From Enterococcus hulanensis (GTDB lineage Bacteria; Bacillota; Bacilli; Lactobacillales; Enterococcaceae), in contig NZ_BJED01000019.1 in the NCBI RefSeq assembly GCF_005405485.1, positions 1 through 64,000 on the forward strand: DNA of 64,000 nucleotides, given 5' to 3'. The notes under the pieces were generated by a model. It ran no database searches. It was not told the DNA's origin and saw nothing but the letters and a program-made list of their open reading frames with translations. Positions 30,361 to 39,126 of this stretch are shown here, piece by piece; within the stretch, counting starts at the first letter, position 1; every line of letters starts with the position of its first letter. The position numbers and the translations under genes are program-made.

Positions 30361-30978
30361 ATGACAAAAAATAATTTTATTCAAGATCCATGGGCAAAAA
30401 TGACGACACGAAATGGCCTTCAAGGTGATGAAGTCATCTCAGCATTACAGAAATCAATCCGCAGAGGAAAAGAAAAAGCGGCCTGCGAATTTGCCTATGA
30501 AATGTATATTACCTCACCTCAGTTTGAAGAGAAACTATGGAGACGTTTATTAGCCATCAGCGTTGAGGATGTAGGAATGGGAAATCCGTATGCAGCCATT
30601 ATGATCAACAACTTAAATCAGATGCGCAAAGAATTTCAATATAATGAATCTGATCGGGCAATGTTTTTCTTTCATGCCATTCGTTACTTATGCGATTCAG
30701 AAAAGGATCGTTCATCCGACCTGCTCAAGAATATCGTGATAAAAAGCTTCGCCATGGGGTATGTGCCTGAAATACCAGACATCGCGTTGGACAAACACAC
30801 CACGCGTGGACAAGAAATGGGACGCGGATCAGAACATTTTTTACATGAAGCAAGCAAAGTCATTCCTCAAGCAAAGGTCGAAAATGACTATAAAGAACAA
30901 TATGAAGAAATCATAAAAAAATATGACCCGCAGCATGTCGTGCCAAGTACCTTTGTTTTCAATCCTTGGCAAGTATAG
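30361..30978 (+). CDS. Stand-alone RarA/MgsA C-terminal-like protein in a PTS operon
   Basis: A 205-residue soluble protein. DEVISALQKSIRRG, then LWRRLLAISVEDVGMGNPYA and the later TTRGQEMGRGSEHFLHEAS resemble the C-terminal helical/tetramerisation region of RarA/MgsA (SAFHKSIRG, RRLIRFASEDIGLADP). The AAA+ domain is absent. AGGAG lies 9 bases before the ATG. The PTS EIIC start follows 11 bases after its stop, so the two form an operon. Its role with a sugar transporter is unknown; it might be a DNA-clamp-type accessory or a repurposed metabolic protein. Confidence 0.75.
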   Translation: MTKNNFIQDPWAKMTTRNGLQGDEVISALQKSIRRGKEKAACEFAYEMYITSPQFEEKLWRRLLAISVEDVGMGNPYAAIMINNLNQMRKEFQYNESDRAMFFFHAIRYLCDSEKDRSSDLLKNIVIKSFAMGYVPEIPDIALDKHTTRGQEMGRGSEHFLHEASKVIPQAKVENDYKEQYEEIIKKYDPQHVVPSTFVFNPWQV

Positions 30979-30989
30979 GAGGAAATATC

Positions 30990-32291
30990 ATGGAAAATTC
31001 TACAGTCATAACGAAGCTTAATGATTTGCTTAGCCCTTTTGCAGCAAAAATCGGGAATCAGCGACACCTTAAAGCAATCTCGAGTGGAATGATGTTTGGG
31101 CTGCCCTTTATCGTGATTGGATCATTTTTTCTGATTTTTGCGAATCCACCGATTAACATAGATCAATACAATCCTGCGACAGCCAATTTTTTTATGAAAT
31201 TCATGGCTGGTTGGAAGGATTTTGCGGTAGCCAATTATGATTTAATCACCGCTCCCTACAATTTGACCATGGGGATCATTGGACTGATCAGCGTTTTCGG
31301 AATCGCCTTCTCCCTTGCCAGTGAATACAAGATTAACCCAGCCATGAATGGGATGGTGGCCTCCGTCATTTTCCTGATGGTATGTACTCCGGTTAAAGAG
31401 GGAAACATCAACCTGAATTACTTAGGAACAAATGGGCTGTTCGTTGCAATCATCATTGGTTTGCTTGTGGTGGAAGTAAACAGGATCTTTGAAGTAAAAA
31501 ATATCAAATTAAAATTGCCGGATACTGTACCACCCATGGTTGCCACCTTCATCAACACGCTCGTTCCACTATTAACGAACATCATCCTTTTTTATGGAAT
31601 TAATCTGATTTTCTTAGTCACAACAAAAAAGATTTTTCCTGAAACGGTGATGGACGTTTTGACACCGGCAACGAATATCGCTGGAAGTCTCGGTGGTTTC
31701 TTACTGATCGTGACCCTAGGAAATATCTTATGGTTGTTCGGTATTAATGGTTCATCGATCATTTTCCCGATCGTCTTTACTCTAGGGATGGCGCAAACAG
31801 GACTGAATGCTGAACAAATGTCTAACGGGGAAACGATGACTCACCTAATGAATCTACAAATGTTTCGTATTTCAGTTTTAGGTGGTGCGGGTGGAACCCT
31901 AGGTTTAATTATTTTGATGATGCGAAGTAAAGTCTCAGAATACCGAACAATCGGGAAACTATCCCTGATCCCTGGCATTTGTTCAATCAATGAGCCAGTC
32001 ATTTTTGGACTTCCAATCGTTTTTAATCCGATTCTGGCTATTCCATTTTTACTAACACCGATTGTTTCCTTGCTACTGACTTATTTCGCTCAAAGTATCG
32101 GTTTGATTGGAATTGGATTTATCGTTGATCCTTCCTTCACCCCGTTCTTTGCACAAGCGTATCTTTCAAGTATGGATTGGCGAAATATCGTCTTCTGTTT
32201 AGTGTTGATCCTAATTAGTGCTATTATCTACTATCCATTCTTTAAGGTTATGGAGAATAATAAAACCAAACTGGTGGATGAAGAGCTGTAG
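30990..32291 (+). CDS. PTS EIIC, lactose/cellobiose (Lac) family
   Basis: A 433-residue permease of about ten membrane segments. It has the family landmarks LWLFGINGSSIIFPIV and SINEPVIFGLPIVFNP. AGGAGG (30977-30982) selects ATG 30990. There is no EIIA or EIIB gene beside it, so these must be supplied in trans. It would import and phosphorylate a beta-glucoside or oligosaccharide. It is controlled with the preceding RarA-like gene, probably by the divergent RpiR regulator. Confidence 0.9.
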   Translation: MENSTVITKLNDLLSPFAAKIGNQRHLKAISSGMMFGLPFIVIGSFFLIFANPPINIDQYNPATANFFMKFMAGWKDFAVANYDLITAPYNLTMGIIGLISVFGIAFSLASEYKINPAMNGMVASVIFLMVCTPVKEGNINLNYLGTNGLFVAIIIGLLVVEVNRIFEVKNIKLKLPDTVPPMVATFINTLVPLLTNIILFYGINLIFLVTTKKIFPETVMDVLTPATNIAGSLGGFLLIVTLGNILWLFGINGSSIIFPIVFTLGMAQTGLNAEQMSNGETMTHLMNLQMFRISVLGGAGGTLGLIILMMRSKVSEYRTIGKLSLIPGICSINEPVIFGLPIVFNPILAIPFLLTPIVSLLLTYFAQSIGLIGIGFIVDPSFTPFFAQAYLSSMDWRNIVFCLVLILISAIIYYPFFKVMENNKTKLVDEEL

Positions 32292-32316
32292 GATACATCC
32301 TACCTTTAAATACAAG

Positions 32317-32352
32317 TTAGCTCAATTATTGATTCTGATAATTGAGCTATTT
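32317..32352 (+). terminator. Terminator of the RarA-like/EIIC operon
   Basis: TAGCTCAATTAT and ATAATTGAGCTA pair around TGATTCTG, followed by TTTAAC. It lies 26 bases after the EIIC stop. Confidence 0.75.
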
Positions 32353-32453
32353 AACTAACCTTTTGCAGAAAAGTAGTCTACTCCCTCTAAACAAAAACGA
32401 AATAGTCAAATCTGCTCATAAATTTTCTACGCAAGTTCTAAGAAAATATCTCG

Positions 32454-32496
32454 AAAAAAGACCGAACACCAATAATACGTGTTCGATCTTTTTTAA
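32454..32496 (-). terminator. Terminator of queG
   Basis: On the minus strand AAGATCGAACAC and GTGTTCGGTCTTTTTT form a stem followed by T-rich sequence. It abuts the queG stop. Confidence 0.8.
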
Positions 32497-32497
32497 T

Positions 32498-33640
32498 TTA
32501 ACCTAGCTTTTCCAAAACCTTCGCTATCTCATCCAAAACTTCTGGATCAACTTCATTTTTTTCTAATTCCTGCAACAAACTAATCGTCTCATCAGGTGCT
32601 TTTTTTGTCAGCTGACCTAATGCCCAGACAGCGGTGCCGCGAATGACTGGGCGCTGGTCTTGTAGGCAGGAGCGAATTTCTGGGAGTGCTTCTTTCCCAC
32701 CGAGGTTGGCTAAGGCAATCAGCGCATTACGCTGTAGCGGTTTTTTCCCGCGCCAAGAGCCGGCTAAATGTCCGAACTGTTCCTTGAACTCGCGATTTGA
32801 GATGGATAGGAGCGGTGTCAGTTTTGGATAGACCTCATCGACTTTTGGCTCCATCTCTTCGTGAAAATGAAAATCTTTGCCGCGGTTATAGGGACAGACT
32901 AGCTGGCAAATATCACAGCCGTAAATAACGTTGCGTATTTTCTTTCGATATTGCTCTGGCATCATGCCTTTGGTTTGTGTTTGATAGGAAAGACATTTTT
33001 TCGCATTCATCCGACCGTCTCCCAACAAGGCACCAGTTGGACAGCCGGTAATGCAGCGTGTACAATCGCCGCAGCCGTTTGGTACCGGCTGGTCTGGTTC
33101 AAATTGAATATTCGTGATTATTTCGCCAAGGTACACGAAGGAACCATATTCTTCCGTAATCAAAAGTCCATTGCGACCGATAAATCCCAGACCTGCTCGT
33201 TGTGCGACTGCGACATCGACCAGCTCACCCGTATCGACTTGCGGAGCAAAACGCCACTGAGCTTGAATTTGCTCCGTTTCAGCCTGCTCTTTGATAAAAT
33301 CGATCAGCTTAGTTAACCGTTCTTTTAAAATGAAGTGATAATCCGTCCCCCACGAAGCTCGAGCAAATTGCCCGCGTTTTTCATCACGTGGGACTTTTTC
33401 ATGGATTTTGGTCGGATACGCCAGAGCAATTGCGATGATACTTTGGGGATCTTCAAATGTTTCTTCTGGATACAGCCGTTCTTTGATATTTTGATGTTCA
33501 AAACCAGAGGTATGCCCCAGCGAGCGCTGCTCCAACAATGACTCCTCCAAATAATCAAAAGGTTCAGCTGTTGTAAAGCCGATTTTATCTATACCTAGCT
33601 GCTTACTTTCAGCGATGATCCGTTCTTTTAAGGTTTGCAT
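32498..33640 (-). CDS. queG: Epoxyqueuosine reductase QueG
   Basis: A 380-residue cobalamin-dependent iron-sulfur enzyme that converts epoxyqueuosine to queuosine in tRNA. Two 4Fe-4S ligand sets are visible: [16 protein letters not shown] and [13 protein letters not shown]. The N-terminal QueG domain contains the catalytic Asp region ([17 protein letters not shown]). The C-terminal 70 residues form HEAT-like repeats ([20 protein letters not shown]), as in full-length QueG. The ribosome site CTAGGAG lies at the end of the upstream tandem repeat array, 7 bases before the ATG. No other queuosine genes are near. Confidence 0.94.
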   Translation of the reverse strand: MQTLKERIIAESKQLGIDKIGFTTAEPFDYLEESLLEQRSLGHTSGFEHQNIKERLYPEETFEDPQSIIAIALAYPTKIHEKVPRDEKRGQFARASWGTDYHFILKERLTKLIDFIKEQAETEQIQAQWRFAPQVDTGELVDVAVAQRAGLGFIGRNGLLITEEYGSFVYLGEIITNIQFEPDQPVPNGCGDCTRCITGCPTGALLGDGRMNAKKCLSYQTQTKGMMPEQYRKKIRNVIYGCDICQLVCPYNRGKDFHFHEEMEPKVDEVYPKLTPLLSISNREFKEQFGHLAGSWRGKKPLQRNALIALANLGGKEALPEIRSCLQDQRPVIRGTAVWALGQLTKKAPDETISLLQELEKNEVDPEVLDEIAKVLEKLG

Positions 33641-33648
33641 AGTTCCAC

Positions 33649-33976
33649 TCCTAGTTCGTATTAAAGGAAATCATTTTTCAAAAATCGAAAAATGAATCTG
33701 TTTCTCACCACGTATGTCATTCTACTATACCTGCTAAAGCAGGAAGTAGAACTGAGATCCTAGTTCGTATTAAGAAATTCATTTTTCAAAAACAAAAAAA
33801 TGAATCTGTTTCTCTCTACGTATGTCATTCTTCTATACCTGCTAAAGCAGGAAGGAGAACTGAGATCCTAGTTCGTATTAAGGGATTCATTTTTCAAAAA
33901 CCGAAAAAATGAATCTGTTTCTCTCCACGTATGTCATTCTACTAGACCTGCTAAAGCAGGAAGGAGAACTGAGATT
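33649..33976 (-). repeat. Three tandem ~109-bp structured repeats in the queG leader
   Basis: Units begin at 33649, 33758 and 33866, with lengths of 109, 108 and 110 bp, and a partial fourth begins at 33976. Each has hairpin 1 (CATTTTTC / GAAAAATG) and hairpin 2 (CCTGC TAAA GCAGG, extended by TTCTACT / AGTAGAA), with CGTATGTCATTC between. On the minus strand the array ends in AACTAGGAG, the queG ribosome site. The hairpin order and the CGTAT.TCAT....CTGAGATCC frame match the 157-bp units at 14757-15230. There are no spacers, so it is not CRISPR. The 245 bases from the array to the nucleoside hydrolase hold no gene apart from a terminator. Confidence 0.88.
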
Positions 33977-34172
33977 CTGATACGAATTTACAGGCCCTAC
34001 TATATCATATGTTCCTGGCTTGCAAAAGAAATCACCTGTTTGGTCAGAGGGCTGTGCGAGAAATATTTTCGACATTTTTTACATAAGGCGATGGTTTTCC
34101 TGAAGAACTTTCGGCAACACTAGTTTCAATGATTTATTATTGAATTGTAGTTGGCAATAAACTGGACACCCC

Positions 34173-34210
34173 AAAAAAGACGCTCACAAATTGAAATAGT
34201 GAGTGTCTCT
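34173..34210 (-). terminator. Terminator of the ECF-nucleoside hydrolase operon
   Basis: On the minus strand AGACACTCAC pairs with GTGAGCGTCT across an 11-base loop, followed by TTTTTT. It lies 15 bases after the hydrolase stop. Confidence 0.8.
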
Positions 34211-34224
34211 TCATGTTTTATTGA

Positions 34225-35151
34225 TTATTCGTCAAGTTTAACTAAAGCCTCTCTCAAAACCTCCACAAACCCATCACGATCCACATCCTCCAAAACAAAC
34301 GTGTTCTTCGGCTCGGGAGCGATCCTCCGAAAATCGCCATAGGTCATTCCTCGTGCAGGTGAATCATCGGTAATAACATGGATATCAGCGTAGCTGCCTT
34401 GGAATAGCTCAGGTTTTAATAGGTAGACAACTGCACATAGGTCATGGATCGGTGAGTTGATGAAGCCGAATTGTCGTCCGGATTGGTTATAGAAGGACAG
34501 TAATTCATAGGCTAGGTGGCTCACCTTGCCTTGATTTTTTAATTGATTGATCTCCTCCACAGTGATCTCTGCTTTTTCGGTCACATCTAATCCTGACATG
34601 ATGATCGGTATCCCGCTTTGGAAAACGATCTCTGCCGCGTCTGGGTCGACGTAGATGTTGAACTCGGCAAGTGGTGTTTGGTTGCCGTGATGAATGCCAC
34701 CGCCCATTAGAGATATTTCTTCTATCTGAGGGAGCAGCTCGGGATAGTTTTTGATCAGCAGCGCGATATTCGTCAATGGGCCTAAGGCGACTAGCGTTAC
34801 CTTGTCTTTGCTTGTTCGAATTTTTTCTGCTAGAAATTGAACGCCGTTGGTTGAAGCGATTGGATAATCGGCGCCATCAAAGTATGGACCGTCCATTCCA
34901 GTTGCACCGTGCGCTTCTGGAGCTGTTTGCAGCGGTTTGACTAATGGGCCGGCTTGTCCTGCGGCTAATGGGACATCTGCGTTTAAAAAGCTCAAAATGT
35001 TTTTGGCGTTTTCGGTTACTTTTTTTAGTGTTTGGTTGCCGCCGATGGTGGTGATTCCTAAAACATTAAAGTATTTAGGATTGGCAAGGGCAGCCATGAT
35101 CGCTAATGCGTCATCATGCCCGGGATCGCAATCGATCAGAAGATGCTTCAT
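34225..35151 (-). CDS. Inosine-uridine-preferring nucleoside hydrolase
   Basis: A 308-residue hydrolase with the calcium-binding signature DCDPGHDDA at residues 7-15. It also has the family marks VALGPLTNIALLI, EISLMGGG and the late active-site histidine in NSPIHDLCAVVYLL. It splits ribonucleosides into base and ribose in the cytoplasm. Its ATG overlaps the stop of the second ECF ATPase by 4 bp, so it is translationally tied to the transporter. That pairing is the best clue to the transporter's cargo. Confidence 0.93.
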   Translation of the reverse strand: MKHLLIDCDPGHDDALAIMAALANPKYFNVLGITTIGGNQTLKKVTENAKNILSFLNADVPLAAGQAGPLVKPLQTAPEAHGATGMDGPYFDGADYPIASTNGVQFLAEKIRTSKDKVTLVALGPLTNIALLIKNYPELLPQIEEISLMGGGIHHGNQTPLAEFNIYVDPDAAEIVFQSGIPIIMSGLDVTEKAEITVEEINQLKNQGKVSHLAYELLSFYNQSGRQFGFINSPIHDLCAVVYLLKPELFQGSYADIHVITDDSPARGMTYGDFRRIAPEPKNTFVLEDVDRDGFVEVLREALVKLDE

Positions 35152-35945
35152 GCTAAGACCTTCTTTCCCAGCTCATCCATCGTTAGGATGTCTTGGAAGC
35201 CAAGTGCTTTTGCCAGCTGACAAATATAGGGCTGTTTTAAGGCGCTGATCTGCAGTAGCTCTTCATTCCAGAAAATTTCCTTTGGTGTGCCTTCTTTTTG
35301 CAGCTGTTTTTCGGCGAAAACCAGCACGCGTTGGAATTCCTTGACCACAAAATCCATATCGTGTGTGATGGTAATGACGGCTTTATTTTTTTCGGTCAGG
35401 CCTTTGATCAGCTTTCCTAGTAATTCGGTTGATTCGCGATCTTGTCCGGCTGTTGGTTCATCGAGGATGATGACTTCTGGGTCCATCGCCATCACCGCAG
35501 CGATCGTAATGAATTTTCGTTTTGAATAGGGCAAGTTATAAGGATGCTCCTTCAAAACATCTAGCAACCCGCAAAGCTCTGCGGCTTCACGGACTCGTTC
35601 TTGGACAACTGCGGCGGCTAATTTTTGCTTTTTAGGTCCAAAGGCGATCTCTTTTTCGATACTTTCTTGGAAAATCTGATCGTCTGGATTTTGGAAGACA
35701 TAGCCGACACGCTTTGCCATTTGGGCGGTGGTCAATGACTTGGTTTCCTTCCCATCGATCAAAACCTGTCCCTTCGTTGGCCGCAGCAGGCCGTTCATTA
35801 ACTTGACGGTCGTCGTTTTGCCAGCTCCATTTTGTCCAATGATCGCCACGGCTTCGCCTAACTGAAATTCAGCGGAAACATTCTGAGTCGCCTCAAAGCC
35901 GTTGGGATAACTAAAGCTGACATTTTCTAATGTTAAAAAGCTCAT
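35148..35945 (-). CDS. ECF transporter energising ATPase (EcfA, second copy)
   Basis: A 265-residue ATPase. It has Walker A GQNGAGKT, Q-loop VFQNPDDQIF (the ECF-typical NPDDQ), a degenerate signature region (PYSKRKFITIA), Walker B VIILDEPTAGQD and the H-loop ITHDMD. I use ATG 35945; GTG 35948 has a slightly better-spaced AAAGGAG and is possible. The start overlaps the previous ATPase stop by one base. The LSGGQ motif being replaced by LPYSKRKF is a deviation, so this partner may be the weaker ATPase of a heterodimer. Confidence 0.9.
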   Translation of the reverse strand: MSFLTLENVSFSYPNGFEATQNVSAEFQLGEAVAIIGQNGAGKTTTVKLMNGLLRPTKGQVLIDGKETKSLTTAQMAKRVGYVFQNPDDQIFQESIEKEIAFGPKKQKLAAAVVQERVREAAELCGLLDVLKEHPYNLPYSKRKFITIAAVMAMDPEVIILDEPTAGQDRESTELLGKLIKGLTEKNKAVITITHDMDFVVKEFQRVLVFAEKQLQKEGTPKEIFWNEELLQISALKQPYICQLAKALGFQDILTMDELGKKVLA

Positions 35946-36781
35946 CACGCGAAGTCTCCTTTCAGTCTATTGATTGCCTCTGCCATTGTAATCGGCACAG
36001 CGGTATTTTTCTTTAAATATTGCAGGAAAAACAGTGACACCTGCGGTAAAGCGCCGCCATGGTTCAGAATATCTGGATTACTCAGCACTTGGTGAGCTGG
36101 TCCATTCATCACTATTCGCCCATTTTCCAAAAGAATGATCTCGTCACAATACTCCGCCAACAGGTCCACCTTATGCTCCACCACGATAATAGTTTTTCCC
36201 TGCTGCTTCAGCATCGCGATAATCTCGAAAACTTCTTCCGTACTTTGCGGGTCTAATTGAGACGTCGGTTCGTCAAGGATGATTACCTCGGGATCTAATG
36301 CCACGATCGAAGCGAGTGCCACCCGCTGTTTTTGTCCGCCGGAAAGTTCGAAGGGATTCTTGTCTTTTAACTCATGGAGCTTGAAAAGGTCCAGTAATTC
36401 TTGCACTTTTTTGCGCATAGTTTCTGGGGCGATGCCGATATTTTCCATGCCATAGGCGATCTCCTCTTCGACAGTGTCCTTGACGCCTGAGATTTGAGTA
36501 AAAGGATTTTGCGAGGAATAGCCGATCTCCGCGGCTAAAGCTCCAATATTGTATTGTTGGATTGCTTTTCCTTTATAGGTCACTGTTCCTGCAAGCTCCC
36601 CGAGAAACATTTCGGGAATAAATCCGCGAATAATATTACACAGGGTCGTCTTCCCTGCTTGATTACTGCCGATCAGACCATAAACTTTCCCCTTTTCAAT
36701 CGATAGATCGATATTCTTGATAATCGCTTCAGAATCCAAGGGGTACTGATACGTCACCTTTTCTAATTCAATTAAACTCAT
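35945..36781 (-). CDS. ECF transporter energising ATPase (EcfA, first copy)
   Basis: A 278-residue ATPase. It has Walker A GSNQAGKT, Q-loop SSQNPFTQI, intact signature FELSGGQKQR, Walker B VIILDEPTSQLD and the H-loop VEHKVD. The frame opens upstream, but AGGAGG lies 6 bases before ATG 36781, which overlaps the T-component stop by 4 bp. With the following ATPase it forms the nucleotide-binding pair of an ECF complex. Confidence 0.92.
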   Translation of the reverse strand: MSLIELEKVTYQYPLDSEAIIKNIDLSIEKGKVYGLIGSNQAGKTTLCNIIRGFIPEMFLGELAGTVTYKGKAIQQYNIGALAAEIGYSSQNPFTQISGVKDTVEEEIAYGMENIGIAPETMRKKVQELLDLFKLHELKDKNPFELSGGQKQRVALASIVALDPEVIILDEPTSQLDPQSTEEVFEIIAMLKQQGKTIIVVEHKVDLLAEYCDEIILLENGRIVMNGPAHQVLSNPDILNHGGALPQVSLFFLQYLKKNTAVPITMAEAINRLKGDFA

Positions 36782-37515
36782 AGCGGACCTCCTACAAAAT
36801 AAGCGATCAAACCGACTAGACAAACAAGGACGATCACGTAATCTAACGCCGTTTTCTTAAGTGAATAATAGGCGGTCTTTTTTAACGGAGCGGAAAAACC
36901 GCGAGCCTCTAGCGTTAATACCCGTTCATCGGTTTGTTGGATCGAGGTCAGCACTAATGGCCCCATCATTGGGATAAAGGCCTTCATCCGAACGAGGACA
37001 GAGCCTTCTGTTTCGATCCCGCGGGCACGCTGCGCATCTGAGATCGTCTGAGAAAGCTTAGTCATCTGAGGAACTAGCTGAATCGTCGCGGAAATGACAA
37101 AGGTTACTTTTTTAGGAATTCGCGCTTTTTCCAGTGCCGCCACGATATCCTTCACACTAGTGACCTGAAAGAACCAAATGATCACTGAGCTGATGGCAAC
37201 GATCCGCGAAGACAAGCCGATACTTGTGTCCAGTCCGATTTGCGAATAGCTTATAAACCACCACAGCGGACGACTGTCTTCATTTTTGACAATAAAAACT
37301 TGAACTAGAAAAATGAATAATACAATGATAAAGATCGATTTGAAAAAGGTATTTAAAAAGCGCAGGATTTTTCCCGAACATACACTTAATAAGAGGGTTA
37401 AACCAAACAGCACATATTGCACGATAGGAGCTGTTGAAAACATACTGATGATGATTACTGTTAAAACGATCATAAGTTTTGTAGACGGATACCAATTGTC
37501 GATGGCTTTACCCAT
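36778..37515 (-). CDS. ECF transporter transmembrane T component (EcfT)
   Basis: A 245-residue protein with about five membrane segments. The coupling-helix motifs of EcfT (ARIPKKVTFVISATIQLVP; AQRARGIETEG) carry the conserved short Ala-Arg-Gly signatures. AAGGAGG lies 9 bases before the ATG. It overlaps the S-component stop by 8 bp. It links the two ATPases to the substrate-binding S component. Confidence 0.9.
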   Translation of the reverse strand: MGKAIDNWYPSTKLMIVLTVIIISMFSTAPIVQYVLFGLTLLLSVCSGKILRFLNTFFKSIFIIVLFIFLVQVFIVKNEDSRPLWWFISYSQIGLDTSIGLSSRIVAISSVIIWFFQVTSVKDIVAALEKARIPKKVTFVISATIQLVPQMTKLSQTISDAQRARGIETEGSVLVRMKAFIPMMGPLVLTSIQQTDERVLTLEARGFSAPLKKTAYYSLKKTALDYVIVLVCLVGLIAYFVGGPL

Positions 37516-38116
37516 GCTTCAACACCTCCTTGCTGATATAAGGCGCACCGTAATTTAACTTGACTAAAAAACGCGGAGGAATCCGTTTGACGACTAAATA
37601 GCTGATGGCAAAATTCAAGATCGTATTGATCGTGCCGGTAATGATGTTGGTCGAAAATACAGAATCCCATAATTGACGCCCAGCCGCTAGAAATGCCGCC
37701 GTCACCAAATCCGTCCCCGCTCCAGTAATCCCGCCAAACATGAACACCGTCACGATCGCTGCCGTTCCAGCAGAGACGACCGTCAGCACACCGCAAGCCA
37801 CGATCATACCGATCAGGTGGTTAAAAAATTTGAAGCGTGAGAAATAGCCGGCAAACAACCCGATACTCATGGAGACTAATCCATAAGGAATCGCAACCGG
37901 GTTCAGCATCCCGTTCACAACATTTCCTAAAAATCCCGTCATCAAGCCTACCCATGGACCCGCTACCATTGCTACTAAATAAGTGCCGATTTGATCAATA
38001 AAAACTGGCAGCTTCAATATGGTGCAGAGCTGATAACCGACCACATTCAAAGAAACACCTACAGGAATCAGCATCAATGCCTGTAATCCGAAATCATACC
38101 TTAATCCTCGTTTCAT
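37508..38116 (-). CDS. ECF transporter substrate-binding S component, probable nucleoside-related
   Basis: A 202-residue membrane protein with about six helices. It has the ECF S-component look: LMLIPVGVSLNVVGYQL near the N-terminus and glycine-rich loops such as GPWVGLMTGFLGNVVNG. The frame extends upstream to 38215, but AGGAAGAG lies just before ATG 38116. It heads an operon with EcfT, two EcfA ATPases and a nucleoside hydrolase. I do not recognise its exact S family; nucleosides are the inferred substrate from the operon partner. Confidence 0.82.
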   Translation of the reverse strand: MKRGLRYDFGLQALMLIPVGVSLNVVGYQLCTILKLPVFIDQIGTYLVAMVAGPWVGLMTGFLGNVVNGMLNPVAIPYGLVSMSIGLFAGYFSRFKFFNHLIGMIVACGVLTVVSAGTAAIVTVFMFGGITGAGTDLVTAAFLAAGRQLWDSVFSTNIITGTINTILNFAISYLVVKRIPPRFLVKLNYGAPYISKEVLKHG

Positions 38117-38181
38117 CTCTCTTCCTACTTTCATTTTATTTTGGAAGGGCTTCCTTCCTGATGCCCTTAGTATATTTAAAA

Positions 38182-38218
38182 TAAAAAAGCCACGAAAGGT
38201 CACGTGACCCTTCATGGT
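38182..38218 (-). terminator. Hairpin between the Crp-type regulator and the ECF operon
   Basis: On the minus strand CCATGAAGGGTCACGTGACC folds with its own centre and with TTTCGTGG, then TTTTTTATTTT. The central TCACGTGA palindrome could also be a regulator box. A terminator or attenuator between the regulator and ECF genes fits best. Confidence 0.65.
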
Positions 38219-38234
38219 GAAATCGTCTCTTTCC

Positions 38235-38939
38235 TCAAATACGAATCAAATGCTTCTGCAATCGTTGCCGTTCATTTGGTCCCACATAGATTTTTCGATC
38301 GATACTGACAATTTCTTGATTCTCCCGCAGCTTCTTCAATGAACGCCCCACGGTTCGAACGCTCATTCCTAGTTTATTTCCGATTTTTTCCCGCAGCTCT
38401 CTGACCTCAACCTGATCATCCGCACTTTTAGCCTGCTTATCATAATATTCCACTAGATAGTAACGCAGCCGATCGACCCCATCCAGCTGATAAAATAGCC
38501 CATCGCTGCCCGATCGATGATAAAGATCGTCTGCCAAAAGATTGGCGCTCAAGCGCAGCAGCTCCAAATCCTGCATGATCCATTGATAAACAGTCGCAGA
38601 AGGAACCCGCACGACCTCCACCTCTGTAACACAAGTCACTGTTGCGATTATTTCCTCTTTTTGCGCCAAGGTCTCCAGCAAACCGATACTTCCATTGGTT
38701 TCGTCCAATTGAAAATAATCGTACTCACTGCCATCTTCATAATCCCTAATCCCAACCGCTACACCGCTGCGAATAAAATAAATATATTCAGGAAAATCAC
38801 CCCGCAAAACAATTGGCTCGTTCGCCTTAAATTTCACGATCGAATAATTATCGCCCAATCGATCTTGAATTTTCGTGTAGTTGAAGTGTTTTTCACTGCC
38901 ATAGGTTTGCCACATTGCTTTCAATCGATTCTCTTCCAC
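38235..38939 (-). CDS. Crp/Fnr-family transcriptional regulator
   Basis: A 234-residue regulator. A cyclic-nucleotide-binding-type beta roll spans about residues 25-140 (FKANEPIVLRGDFPEYIYFI). A C-terminal winged helix spans about 165-230 (LREKIGNKLGMSVRTVGRSLKKL). It has no Fe-S cysteine cluster. The frame opens at TTG 38957, but GAAGGGAG lies 6 bases before GTG 38939. It sits directly upstream of the ECF-nucleoside hydrolase operon on the same strand and is its likely regulator. Confidence 0.88.
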   Translation of the reverse strand: MEENRLKAMWQTYGSEKHFNYTKIQDRLGDNYSIVKFKANEPIVLRGDFPEYIYFIRSGVAVGIRDYEDGSEYDYFQLDETNGSIGLLETLAQKEEIIATVTCVTEVEVVRVPSATVYQWIMQDLELLRLSANLLADDLYHRSGSDGLFYQLDGVDRLRYYLVEYYDKQAKSADDQVEVRELREKIGNKLGMSVRTVGRSLKKLRENQEIVSIDRKIYVGPNERQRLQKHLIRI

Positions 38940-39126
38940 GGTGCGCTCCCTTCGCAAAACTTGCTTGTACTTTTTATTAACTATAGCATGGGAGGCTTAG
39001 ATTAAAAATGAAAATAGAATCAAAATAGTAGAACCATGCTCTCATACATTGATGAAAATTCCAAAACCTTATTTATTCCGTCTATACATTGTATATTCAA
39101 GCTAAAGAATGGGAGGAATCATTATT

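Noticed and set aside
37280-37796. Minus-strand frames shadowing the ECF T and S genes
   Set aside because: They are out of frame with strongly supported ECF components and have no start signals.
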